This document shows positions 1 through 7,355 of a DNA stretch of 64,000 bases, one piece after another; positions within the stretch are counted from its first letter, which is position 1, and every line of letters starts with the position of its first letter. The stretch is from Alphaproteobacteria bacterium. GTDB lineage: Bacteria > Pseudomonadota > Alphaproteobacteria > SP197. The stretch spans positions 1-64,000 of the forward strand of contig VGDP01000016.1 of assembly GCA_016869675.1 (NCBI GenBank), read 5' to 3'. Made by a program: the position numbers and the translations under genes. The notes beneath the pieces are model-generated. The model did not search any database and was not told where the DNA came from. It saw only the letters and a program-made list of their open reading frames with translations.

Positions 1-1
1 G

Positions 2-112
2 GAGGGACTGGTCATGAACCGCAAGAAGACGCAACGCCTCTACCGCGAGGAGGGCCTGCCGGTGCGCCGCCGGCGTGGCCGCAAGCGGGCGACGGGAGCT
101 CGGGCGCCGATC
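2..112 (+). pseudogene. IS3-family transposase fragment (OrfB)
   Basis: An open frame enters from the left edge and reads a Lys/Arg-rich stretch (NRKKTQRLYREEGLPVRRRR, residues from base 14) typical of the helix-turn-helix-to-integrase linker of IS3-family OrfB. The similarity stops around base 112 after GARAP, where the DNA becomes metK on the other strand. The DDE catalytic residues, which lie downstream in the family, are absent, so the piece is inactive. It is the left partner of the metK truncation. Whether the rest of the element lies left of the window cannot be seen. Confidence 0.7.
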
Positions 113-477
113 ATCGCCGTGACACGGTCCACGCCCTGGTTGATGTCGGCCGACTGTCCGTTGAAGCGGACCTGGATCTCGCAGCGCTCGGGGTCGATGC
201 CGGTTGTGCTGTCGCGATAGCCGGCGTCGCGCAGGACGTCGGACACGATTGTTACCGCCCGTTCGCGCACGGCGCGGAAGGTTTCGGGACTCCGGGTCTT
301 GAACTCGCCGGCGACCACGACGCACTGGTCGGCCAGCAGGGTTTCGCAGGCAACGCGGGCCGAAGGATCGTGGCGCAGGAACTCGTCGAGCACCGCATCG
401 GAAATGCGGTCGGCCAACTTGTCGGGGTGGCCCTCGGAGACGGACTCCGAGGAAAACAGACCATTACAAACAGACAT
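113..477 (-). pseudogene. metK: S-adenosylmethionine synthetase, 5' fragment
   Basis: MetK makes SAM from methionine and ATP in the cytosol. The first ~120 residues are clear: the start MSVCNGLFSSESVSEGHPDK carries the GHPDK ATP-binding motif, followed by VAGEF and the SADINQGVD motif. After INQGVDR the reading changes to Arg-rich sequence that is the antisense of an IS3 transposase, so about two thirds of the usual ~385-400 residues are lost. The ATG at 475-477 has an AGGAG Shine-Dalgarno six bases upstream, inside a SAM-II-like riboswitch. MetK is normally essential, so an intact copy must exist elsewhere, or this junction is an assembly artefact. Confidence 0.85.
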
Positions 478-483
478 CAGTCA

Positions 484-541
484 CTCCTCTTTAGCCGCTT
501 TGACGATGTGTCGGGGGCGGCAAGCTTGATCAAATCCCCCC
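484..541 (-). promoter_or_regulatory. SAM-II-like riboswitch upstream of metK
   Basis: Read on the minus strand, GGGGG (about 541-537) pairs with CCCCC (517-513) to form P1. The enclosed loop starts ATTTG and contains CTTGCCG. Downstream comes AAGCGGCTAAAGAGGAG. The loop GCCG (521-518) can pair with CGGC (497-494), giving the H-type pseudoknot of SAM-II. GATTTG, CTTGC and GCTAAA followed by a purine-rich Shine-Dalgarno match what I recall of the SAM-II consensus. The ribosome-binding site (488-484) lies at the 3' end of the aptamer, so SAM binding would hide it and repress translation. No covariance search was run; the call rests on motif order and pairing. Confidence 0.72.
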
Positions 542-543
542 AG

Positions 544-1059
544 CCCGTTGAGGTGGACCAGGCACTCGCCTACTACGAGCGCGACTACGAAGGTGTCTAC
601 CCGCAGTGGACGCAGCACGTCAGCTTCACGTGGACCCAGGTGTTTCCGGCGGGCCGGCTGATCTTGGTCGAGCACGCTTACAAGCCCGCGGTGGGCACGC
701 GCTTCATCAGCGGCTATTCGCTGATCGTCGACGACCAGGCGGAGTTCCGCGCGCGGTACTGCCTGGATGACGACCGCGTTGCGCTGGAGGAGAGACTGGC
801 CGCCGTGCCGGGTGGCGTGGCCGAGGGGCTGCTGGTCGCCGACGAGGTCGGCTACATCCTGACCACCGGCAACAACTGGGCCGGACCCATGGGCCGGCTG
901 TCGATCACGGTCGATCCGGGCGACGCGGGCAACCTGGCGCTGACGTGCTTCGAAGGACTGACGCGCTCGTCCGACGGACGGCTGCATGGTACCTTCGAGG
1001 CCGCCAACCCGAAGGACGACCTATGGATCCTGATCGTGCGGCGCGAGCCGGAGAGCTGA
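544..1059 (+). pseudogene. DUF4424 protein, C-terminal fragment
   Basis: From about base 560 the frame matches the C-terminal half of the secreted DUF4424 family: FTWTQVFPAGRLILVEHAYK, then VGYILTTGNNWAGPMGR, ending with DDLWILIVRRE. The family's signal peptide and N-terminal half are missing. The frame runs upstream through antisense metK and its riboswitch without a stop, which is coincidental in GC-rich DNA. A GTG at 553 could start a fragment, but nothing suggests a functional product. The function of DUF4424 is unknown; members are predicted periplasmic. The junction just upstream of the SAM-II aptamer suggests a deletion or rearrangement. Confidence 0.7.
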
Positions 1060-1067
1060 TTGCGGCG

Positions 1068-1627
1068 GTGCGTATCTTGTGCCTGACGGGCGCGCTAATG
1101 GTCGCGGCATCCGCCGCGTCCGCCCAGGAATGGCAGGCCGAGACCAACGAGAACGGCGTCACGACCGCCACCGTGACGGCCGACGCGATCCTGGGCGAGC
1201 ACGCGGCGCCGGCAGCGGTACGCTTTCAGTGCGCCGACGGCGAAGGCGCACCCTGTCGATCCTGCTGATAGTGCGCGACACGCGCTTCGTGCCCGACTTT
1301 CCGTTCGACACGTTCGAGGGCCCCGACGCGACGACCAATGGCGAGCCGCTGTTTCGCGTCGAGGTCGGCAGCGAATCGGTCGGCTTCGGTTTCGACCTGC
1401 CCATCGGCGGCTGGTACCTGGAGCAGTACGCGTTCGTCTTCGGCCACGCGGCCCTGAACGGCACCGACAGCCAGGTCGCTCACATCGCCGACGATGTACG
1501 CCAGGGCGCAACGACAATGACCGTGGGCGTCGCGATGCCCGACGGCGCGGACCGCTGGCTGCTCGCCACGGTGCCCATGACCAACGCGGTGGCCGCCGTC
1601 GCCAAGGCCATGGAGCCGTGCCGATAG
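1068..1627 (+). pseudogene. Frameshifted secreted protein of unknown function
   Basis: GTG at 1068 begins a signal peptide (RILCLTGALMVAASAASAQ) and a mature part that starts EWQAETNENGVTTATV. This frame ends at a TGA near 1266. The protein clearly continues in the neighbouring frame (TLSILLIVRDTRFVPDFPF and onward) to a TAG at 1627. Joining the frames near 1240-1252 gives one ~186-residue periplasmic protein, so one base appears missing there. I do not recognise the family. It follows the DUF4424 fragment by 8 bases and may have shared an operon with it. Confidence 0.6.
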
Positions 1628-1682
1628 CGCACGGCGACGCCGCGCGGGCTAGACTGCGTCCACCACGACAAGGGAGGTGACC

Positions 1683-2735
1683 ATGCGCGCGGCGGTGATG
1701 GAGAGCGTCAAGGTTCCCCTGGCGGTGCGGGACATGCCCGAACCGACCATCGAGCGGCACGGCGCGCTGATCCGCGTCGAGGCCAACGGCGTCTGCCGCA
1801 GCGACTGGCACGCCTGGGTCGGCGATTGGGAATGGATCGGGCTGCGCCTGCCCCTGCCCTGGGTGCTGGGTCACGAATTTTGCGGCGTGGTCGAGGACGT
1901 CGGGCCCGAGGTGCGCCGCTTCCGCAAGGGCGATCGCGTCATCATTCCGTTCGCCCAGGGCGAGGGCACGTGCGAGCAGTGTGTCGAGGGCCGGCCCAAC
2001 GTGTGCCTGCACGGCTTCCAGCCGGGCTTCACGTACTGGGGCGGGTTCGGCCGCTTTGTCGCGGTGCCGCACGCCGACGTCAACTTGGTGGTGCTGCCGG
2101 ACTCGATCAGCTTCGTCGAGGGCGCCAGCCTGGGCTGCCGCTTCATGACCTCGTTCCAGGGCGTGGCCAACCGCGCCCAGGTGCGCGCCGGCGAATGGGT
2201 GTCGGTGCACGGCTGCGGCGGCATCGGGCTGTCGGCCGTTCACATCGCCGCGGCCATGGGCGCCAACGTCATCGCCGTCGACATCGACCCGCGCAAGCTG
2301 GAGAAGGCCAAGGAGCTGGGCGCCATGGCGACCGTGCACGCGGGCAACGTCGATCCGGCCGAGGCGGTCAAGGACATCACCAAGGGCGGTGCCCACGTTT
2401 CGATCGACGGGCTGGGCATCAAGGCGACGTGCCAGAACTCTATCCGCAGCGTGCGCCGACGCGGCCGTCACCTGCAGATCGGCATGACGTCATCGGCCGA
2501 GAAGGGCGAGATCGCCATCCCGATCGACGTGATCGTCGAGTCCGAGATTACGATCTACGGCTCATCGGGCCTGCCGGCGCCGGCCTACGGGCCCATGCTG
2601 CGCATGATCGAGGCGGGCAAGCTGCAACCGGCCAGGCTGGTGGGGCGCCGGATCCCGCTGGAGGAGGCCGGCACGGTGCTCGCCTCCATGAGCGACTACG
2701 GCACGCTCGGCGTGCCGGTGGTCGACCGGTACTGA
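1683..2735 (+). CDS. Zinc-dependent alcohol dehydrogenase family protein
   Basis: This is a 350-residue medium-chain dehydrogenase/reductase. The N-terminal GroES-like domain has the catalytic zinc ligands (GVCRSDWHAW, GHEFCGVV). A CEQCVEGRPNVC segment fits the structural-zinc lobe, though with fewer Cys than the classic four. The Rossmann domain shows GCGGIGLSAVHIAAAMGA and an acidic residue after the second strand (VIAVDID), which favours NAD. ATG 1683 is chosen because AGGGAGG lies five bases upstream and overlaps the alternative GTG at 1677. The substrate is unknown. It is followed within 15 bases by a C45 peptidase, so the two probably share a transcript. Confidence 0.88.
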   Translation: MRAAVMESVKVPLAVRDMPEPTIERHGALIRVEANGVCRSDWHAWVGDWEWIGLRLPLPWVLGHEFCGVVEDVGPEVRRFRKGDRVIIPFAQGEGTCEQCVEGRPNVCLHGFQPGFTYWGGFGRFVAVPHADVNLVVLPDSISFVEGASLGCRFMTSFQGVANRAQVRAGEWVSVHGCGGIGLSAVHIAAAMGANVIAVDIDPRKLEKAKELGAMATVHAGNVDPAEAVKDITKGGAHVSIDGLGIKATCQNSIRSVRRRGRHLQIGMTSSAEKGEIAIPIDVIVESEITIYGSSGLPAPAYGPMLRMIEAGKLQPARLVGRRIPLEEAGTVLASMSDYGTLGVPVVDRY

Positions 2736-2750
2736 ATCAGGAGGACGGTG

Positions 2751-3878
2751 ATGGCCCGGTTCCATGTTGCCGAGATCACTGGCACGGCGCGCGAGCGCGG
2801 CCGCGCGCACGGCGAGAGCCTGCGTGATGTGGTACGCGAGCGCGAGCGCCGCTGGCGCGCCGCGCTGGAAGCCAAGACCAAGTTGCCCGCCGACACCGTC
2901 ATCGCGCGGTTCCTCGCCGAGACCGACTTCGTGCCGGCGATTCGGCGCCAAACACACTATCTGCTCGACGAGGTGCGCGGTATCGCCGAGGGCGCCGGCC
3001 TGCCTTTCGACGCGGTGCTGGCGGCCCAGTTCATGGACGAGGAGTGGTGGTACACGGACGCGCTCGCGGACCCCCATCACTGCTCGAGCCTCGGCGCGCT
3101 CGACGCGGGCGCCGGGCGCGCGCTGGTCGCCCAGACCATGGATCTGGTTACCTGGACCGACGGCTTCCAGACGATCCTACGCCTGCGCGGCGCGCGGCCC
3201 GAGCAGGACGCCGTGATCCTGACCATGGCGGGCATGATCGGGCTGTGCGGCATGACCGCGGCGGGACTGGGTGTGTGCGTCAACACGCTCGCGCAACTCG
3301 CCAGCCGCCGGGAGGGCCTGCCGGTCGCCTTCGTGACGCGCGGCGCGCTGGCGTGCGCCACGGCGGCCGAGGCGGCCGGGTTCGTGCGCAGGGTGCCCCA
3401 CGCCTCGGGCCAGAACTACGTGATCGGCGACGGCCGTGACCTCTACGACCTGGAGGCCTCGGCCAACGCGGTCGCGACTCATGCGGACGGCGCGGGTCGT
3501 GGTCTGGTCGTGCGTCACACCAACCATCCGCTGACCAGCCGCGACCTGGGCCCGGCGCCCTACGACCCGGCCAGCGAGCGCGAGCGCCATACGGTGCGGC
3601 GCCTGGGGTCCCTCGTCGCGAGGCTGCCGGACAACGGGGACTCGGCCAAGGTCGCCACGGCATCCGTCGCCTTGGCGGCCCAGGACGACCCCGAGTTTCC
3701 CGTCGCCATCCCGGCCGCGTGGGCCGAGGCGAAGGGCCGCTCGTACTTCACCTTTGCCACGGTCGTCTGGGAACTGACGCCCACGCCGATCGCCCACATG
3801 GCGCCGGGGGCGCTGACCGAGCACCGGCTGGACGCCTTGCCCGTGGGTCGGGCCGGCGCGCGCGCTGCGGCCGAATAG
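2751..3878 (+). CDS. C45-family peptidase / acyltransferase-like Ntn hydrolase
   Basis: The 375-residue protein resembles the acyl-CoA:6-aminopenicillanate acyltransferase/C45 family. These Ntn hydrolases self-cleave before a Cys to expose the nucleophile. The likely nucleophile is the Cys in DPHHCSSLGA, about residue 110, a position typical of the family. Supporting segments are an N-terminal GTARERGRAHGES, the FMDEEWW region, and QNYVIGDGRDLYDLEAS downstream. Start ATG 2751 has AGGAGGA six bases upstream. No signal peptide is seen. The natural amide substrate is unknown; penicillin chemistry should not be assumed. It is likely co-transcribed with the upstream dehydrogenase. Confidence 0.82.
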   Translation: MARFHVAEITGTARERGRAHGESLRDVVRERERRWRAALEAKTKLPADTVIARFLAETDFVPAIRRQTHYLLDEVRGIAEGAGLPFDAVLAAQFMDEEWWYTDALADPHHCSSLGALDAGAGRALVAQTMDLVTWTDGFQTILRLRGARPEQDAVILTMAGMIGLCGMTAAGLGVCVNTLAQLASRREGLPVAFVTRGALACATAAEAAGFVRRVPHASGQNYVIGDGRDLYDLEASANAVATHADGAGRGLVVRHTNHPLTSRDLGPAPYDPASERERHTVRRLGSLVARLPDNGDSAKVATASVALAAQDDPEFPVAIPAAWAEAKGRSYFTFATVVWELTPTPIAHMAPGALTEHRLDALPVGRAGARAAAE

Positions 3879-3953
3879 GAATACGCCACCCGGGCCTACG
3901 CGGCCGGGGCGGTAGGAGTCTCGGTCGGTGAAGGATCGGAGCCGGGGACCGAA

Positions 3954-4568
3954 TTACTTCGAGTAGAACTCGATCGCCAGGTGCGGCTCCATGTGCACCG
4001 GGTAGGGCACGTCGGAGAACTGCGGCCGCCGGGTGAAGGTGCCCTTCATAGCCTTGTGATCGACCTCGAGATAGCTGGCCACGTCGCGCTCGGGCGACTG
4101 GGCCGACTCGAGCACAAGAGCCATCTCCTTGGCCTTGAGGCCGAGTTCGATCGTGTCACCTTCGGTGCACGAGTAGCTCGGGATCGACACGCGCTTGCCG
4201 TTGACGCGCACGTGGCCGTGGCTGATGAGCTGACGCGCCGACCACATCGTGGGCGCGAACTTCATGCGGTACACGAGCGTGTCCAGCCGGCTTTCCAGCA
4301 GGCCGATCAGGTTCTCGATGGTGTCGCCGCGGCGGCGCGACGCTTCCTCGTAGGTGCGGCGGAACTGCCGCTCGCTCATGTTGGCGTAGTAGCCCTTCAG
4401 CTTCTGCTTCGCCATAAGCTGCGTGCCGAAATCGGTCGGCTTCTTGCGTCGCTGACCGTGCTCGCCGGGGCCGTACTCGCGCCGGTTGGTCGGGCTCTTG
4501 GGCCGGCCCCACAGGTTCTGGCCGAAACGGCGGCAGATCTTGTACTTCGACGCCAGTCGCTTGGTCAT
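3954..4568 (-). CDS. rpsD: 30S ribosomal protein S4
   Basis: The product is 204 residues, full length for S4, a primary 16S rRNA-binding protein of the small subunit. The N-terminal part has the [10 protein letters not shown] segment. The S4 RNA-binding domain is clear ([20 protein letters not shown], then [13 protein letters not shown]), and the protein ends EFYSK. The ATG at 4566-4568 lacks a strong Shine-Dalgarno. It stands alone rather than in the alpha operon with rpoA, as is common in Alphaproteobacteria. Confidence 0.97.
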   Translation of the reverse strand: MTKRLASKYKICRRFGQNLWGRPKSPTNRREYGPGEHGQRRKKPTDFGTQLMAKQKLKGYYANMSERQFRRTYEEASRRRGDTIENLIGLLESRLDTLVYRMKFAPTMWSARQLISHGHVRVNGKRVSIPSYSCTEGDTIELGLKAKEMALVLESAQSPERDVASYLEVDHKAMKGTFTRRPQFSDVPYPVHMEPHLAIEFYSK

Positions 4569-4733
4569 GCGCGATCCACGAAAACCATGAACTCGCCCGG
4601 GGACCAGCCCCGCGCGGCCCGCGGGTTCTAGCCGCGCGGCCTGGATTTGTCAAACGGCGCGACGGAATCGGCGAGCCCGTGCGTTGGGGGGTCATACGAG
4701 CCGAGGGGAACCCCACCATCAAGGAGTATCAGA

Positions 4734-5132
4734 ATGAGACACACGATCCCCGCGCTCGCCCTCGCGCTACTTGCCGCCGTCGCGGTACCGGCCGAGGCCG
4801 GCCAGCGCCATCGTGGCGCCTTCATGGAGGATATGTTCAAGCAGGTCGACAAGAACGACGATGGCGCCGTGACCCGCGCCGAGATCGATGCCTTCCACGC
4901 CGAGCGTTTCGCAGCCGCCGACGCGGACGGCGACGGCCGCATCACGCTCGAGGAAGCCACCGCCTTCGAGATGACCCGCGCCGAGGATCACGCCAAGCGC
5001 TGGATCGCGCGGATGGACGAGAACGGCGACGGCGTCGTCTCGCGAGAGGAAATGGCCGAGCGTCACGGCCACTGGATGATGAAGGACGACGCCAACGACG
5101 ACGGCGCGGTCACGCTGGACGAGATGCGCTAG
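4734..5132 (+). CDS. Secreted EF-hand calcium-binding protein, possibly cut short by a stop
   Basis: A signal peptide (MRHTIPALALALLAAVAVPA, cleavage near AEA) is followed by four EF-hand-like loops: DKNDDGAVTRAE, DADGDGRITLEE, DENGDGVVSREE and DDANDDGAVTLDE. Ca2+ binding in the periplasm is therefore likely. The ATG at 4734 has AAGGAG upstream. The TAG at 5130-5132 is followed in the same frame by AMKRHWGDGDDG and a second TAG at 5171, a plausible natural tail, so the first stop may be a nonsense change removing 12 residues. The gene precedes an ECF sigma operon on the same strand; similar sets pair EF-hand proteins with metal-sensing sigma systems. Confidence 0.85.
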   Translation: MRHTIPALALALLAAVAVPAEAGQRHRGAFMEDMFKQVDKNDDGAVTRAEIDAFHAERFAAADADGDGRITLEEATAFEMTRAEDHAKRWIARMDENGDGVVSREEMAERHGHWMMKDDANDDGAVTLDEMR

Positions 5133-5189
5133 GCGATGAAGCGCCACTGGGGCGACGGCGACGACGGCTAGTCCGGGCTACCATGGCCC

Positions 5190-5741
5190 ATGGCGGCCGA
5201 TGCCCCCTGGCACGCGCGCTGGCCGGACGACGACGAGGCGGTGCGCGACGTGGTCGACGGACGGCTCGACCGCGTCGCGGCACTCGACCGGCGCATGCTG
5301 GGCGACGCCGCCTATGCCGAGGACGTGGCCCAGGAGACCTTCGTGCGGTTCTGGCGCGAAGCCGCGCGCTGGCGTGCCGGCGTGCCGATCACCCGCTGGC
5401 TCTTCCGCGTGGCGCACAACCTGTGCCTGGATCGCCTGCGCCGGCGGCGCTGGCAGGCCGCCCCGCCCTACACCGACCTGGCCGACCCGGCGCCCGAGCC
5501 CGACGACGCGCTCGACCGCGAACGGGTCGCCACGGTCGTGCGCGCGGCCATCGCCGCGCTGCCCGAACGGCAGCGCACGGCGATCACTCTCGCCTACGAT
5601 CTGCAACTCGACAACGGGACCGCGGCGGCGATCATGGACGTGAGTGTCGAGGCCCTGGAATCCCTGCTGGCGCGCGCCCGGCGTTCCCTGCGCGATCGCC
5701 TGGGCGACCAGCGCCTGATTTGGTTGGAGGCCCTGCCATGA
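5190..5741 (+). CDS. ECF RNA polymerase sigma factor
   Basis: This 183-residue sigma-70-family ECF factor has region 2 (DAAYAEDVAQETFVRFWREA) and the RWLFRVAHNLCLDRLRRRR segment. Region 4 carries LPERQRTAITLAYDLQLDNG and a helix-turn-helix ending SLLARARRSLRDRL. It would direct RNA polymerase to stress promoters. The region before DAAYAEDV is shorter than usual, possibly a small deletion or a divergent region 2.1. The gene overlaps the next one by four bases (ATGA), so sigma and putative anti-sigma are translationally coupled. I infer release of the sigma factor in response to an envelope or metal signal sensed by the downstream proteins. Confidence 0.9.
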   Translation: MAADAPWHARWPDDDEAVRDVVDGRLDRVAALDRRMLGDAAYAEDVAQETFVRFWREAARWRAGVPITRWLFRVAHNLCLDRLRRRRWQAAPPYTDLADPAPEPDDALDRERVATVVRAAIAALPERQRTAITLAYDLQLDNGTAAAIMDVSVEALESLLARARRSLRDRLGDQRLIWLEALP

Positions 5742-6139
5742 CGGCCGACGAGACCTCGGTGGACGCGAGGCGCCCGCGCGCGCTCGCAGCCGCCTAAGGC
5801 GCGGACCCGGAGCGCTGGCCGGCGATCGAACGCCCCGGGTACGACCGTGCCGTCGGGCTGGGCGAGGCAAGCGCCATCGACCGCGCGCTCGACCTGGCGA
5901 CACCGGAACCGGCGTCCTTCGCGTTGCGCCGGCGCGTGCTGGAGGCGGCACCCCACCGAAGGCGGCAGGCGTGGTGGCGCTCGACGCTCGCACTCGCCGC
6001 CGCCTTGTTCGGTTTCGTCATCGGCGCGACGGTCGCCCCGCCGCTGGACGACGGCTCCGATCCGTGGGTCGCGGCGAATGTCGAATCGCTGCTGCTGGGC
6101 CCGGACGAAGCGGATCCGGCGAATGGAGGTATCGGATGA
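5738..6139 (+). pseudogene. Membrane anti-sigma-like protein with in-frame TAA
   Basis: An ATG overlapping the sigma stop starts MTADETSVDARRPRALAAA, then a TAA at 5795-5797. The same frame continues GADPERWPAIERPGYDRA, a cytosolic segment, then a membrane helix (STLALAAALFGFVIGATVAP) and a short periplasmic tail ending at 6139. Family members I recall read AAYGADPxRWP here, so the TAA sits where Tyr is expected (TAC to TAA). The full frame is 133 codons. If the stop is real, translation could reinitiate or the anti-sigma is lost. The position between a sigma gene and a periplasmic sensor supports the role. Confidence 0.7.
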
Positions 6140-6579
6140 CGGCGACACCGCAACGCCGGCGCGGCTGGGTGACAGCCGCCCTGGTGGGATCGCTCGCGCT
6201 CAACATGTTCCTGGGCGCCATTCTGGTCACGGCCTGGGCGCGCCATCACGGACCGGGCTGGCACCGCAGCCCGCCCGACATGATGACGCTGATGCGCGGC
6301 CACGGCGACGAAGCGACTGAAGCGGCGCGCGCGGCGCACCGCGACACCCTGCGCGACCACTTCGACCGGGTCAGGGCGGCGCGCGGCGCGGTCGCCGACG
6401 CGCTGGTCGCCGAGCCGTTCGATGCCGACGCGCTGAACGCGGCGCTCGACGGCCTAAAGGCCGCGTCGATCGAGGCGCAGGAGGAGTTCCACCGCGCCTT
6501 CGCCGATGTGGCGGCGACCCTGTCGGCGGACGAACGGCGCGCCATGGCCGAGCGCATGCGCCGCCGCCGCGGCGACTGA
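6136..6579 (+). CDS. Periplasmic heavy-metal sensor-like protein (CnrX/CpxP type)
   Basis: The 147-residue protein has one N-terminal membrane helix (WVTAALVGSLALNMFLGAIL). A His-rich stretch follows (ARHHGPGWHR), then a long Arg/Glu/Ala helical region ending LSADERRAMAERMRRRR. This is the layout of the Spy/CpxP/CnrX-like heavy-metal resistance family: periplasmic, membrane-tethered, four-helix hairpin. The ATG at 6136 overlaps the preceding stop by four bases and has GGAGGT upstream. With the ECF sigma and anti-sigma genes it forms a CnrYXH-like set, where the periplasmic protein modulates the anti-sigma factor. The metal is not evident. Confidence 0.75.
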   Translation: MTATPQRRRGWVTAALVGSLALNMFLGAILVTAWARHHGPGWHRSPPDMMTLMRGHGDEATEAARAAHRDTLRDHFDRVRAARGAVADALVAEPFDADALNAALDGLKAASIEAQEEFHRAFADVAATLSADERRAMAERMRRRRGD

Positions 6580-6593
6580 CGCGGGTCGCCCCG

Positions 6594-7355
6594 TCAGCCG
6601 GCCTCGTCGGCGCCGCGACGTGCCAGTTCGGCGACGACACCGTGCAGGGTGCGCACTTCCTGTTCGGTCGGGCCGGCGCGCAAAAAGAGGGCGCGCAGGT
6701 TGCGCACCATGGAGGGGCGCTGCTGGCGGTTGGACAGGAACGGTGTCCTGTCGAGCTCGCGTTCCAGGTGGGCGAAGAAGTTCATCAGCTCCTCGCGCGT
6801 GGCGGGCCGCGCCCCACCCGCCTCGAAACGCTCGGCCGGCGAGGCGTCGGCCGCCTGCCGCCATTCGTAGGCGACCAGCAATACCGTCTGCGCCAGGTTG
6901 ATCGAGCCGAAGTCCGGGTTGGTCGGGACCGTCACCAGGGCGTCGGCCAGAACGGCCTCGTCGTTCTCGAGGCCCGTGCGCTCGGGCCCGAACAGCACGG
7001 TGGTCGGCTGGCCCGCCGCCTCGGCGGCGCGCAGGCGCACGGCGGCCTCGCGCAGCGTCAGCACCGGCTTGACGAAGTCGCGCGGCCGGGCCGTGGTGGC
7101 CAGGACGTAGCGGCGGTCGGCGATCGCCGCGGCCAGATCGCCGTGGACGCGGACGCGATCGAGCACGACCGTGGCGCCCACGGCGGCCGCCACCGCCTTG
7201 ACGTTTGGCCAGCCGTCGCGCGGCCGGACCAGACGCAGATCGACCAGACCGAAGTTGAGCATGGCGCGCGCGGCGGCGCCGATGTTCTCGCCCATCTGCG
7301 GCGCGACCAAGACGATGGCCGGGCCGGGCGCCGGACCGCTGGCCGGCGCGGTCAC
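6594..7355 (-). CDS. trmJ: tRNA/rRNA 2'-O-methyltransferase, TrmJ-like (SPOUT)
   Basis: The 253-residue SpoU/TrmH-superfamily protein would methylate the 2'-hydroxyl of a tRNA anticodon-loop nucleotide (position 32) using SAM. The trefoil-knot motifs are visible: APQMGENIGAAARAMLNFGL near the N terminus, VLFGPERTGLENDE in the middle, and PDFGSINLAQTVLLVAYEW. A C-terminal helical extension matches TrmJ. It starts at GTG 7353-7355, overlapping the cimA stop by four bases, so its translation is probably coupled to cimA. Confidence 0.9.
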   Translation of the reverse strand: MTAPASGPAPGPAIVLVAPQMGENIGAAARAMLNFGLVDLRLVRPRDGWPNVKAVAAAVGATVVLDRVRVHGDLAAAIADRRYVLATTARPRDFVKPVLTLREAAVRLRAAEAAGQPTTVLFGPERTGLENDEAVLADALVTVPTNPDFGSINLAQTVLLVAYEWRQAADASPAERFEAGGARPATREELMNFFAHLERELDRTPFLSNRQQRPSMVRNLRALFLRAGPTEQEVRTLHGVVAELARRGADEAG

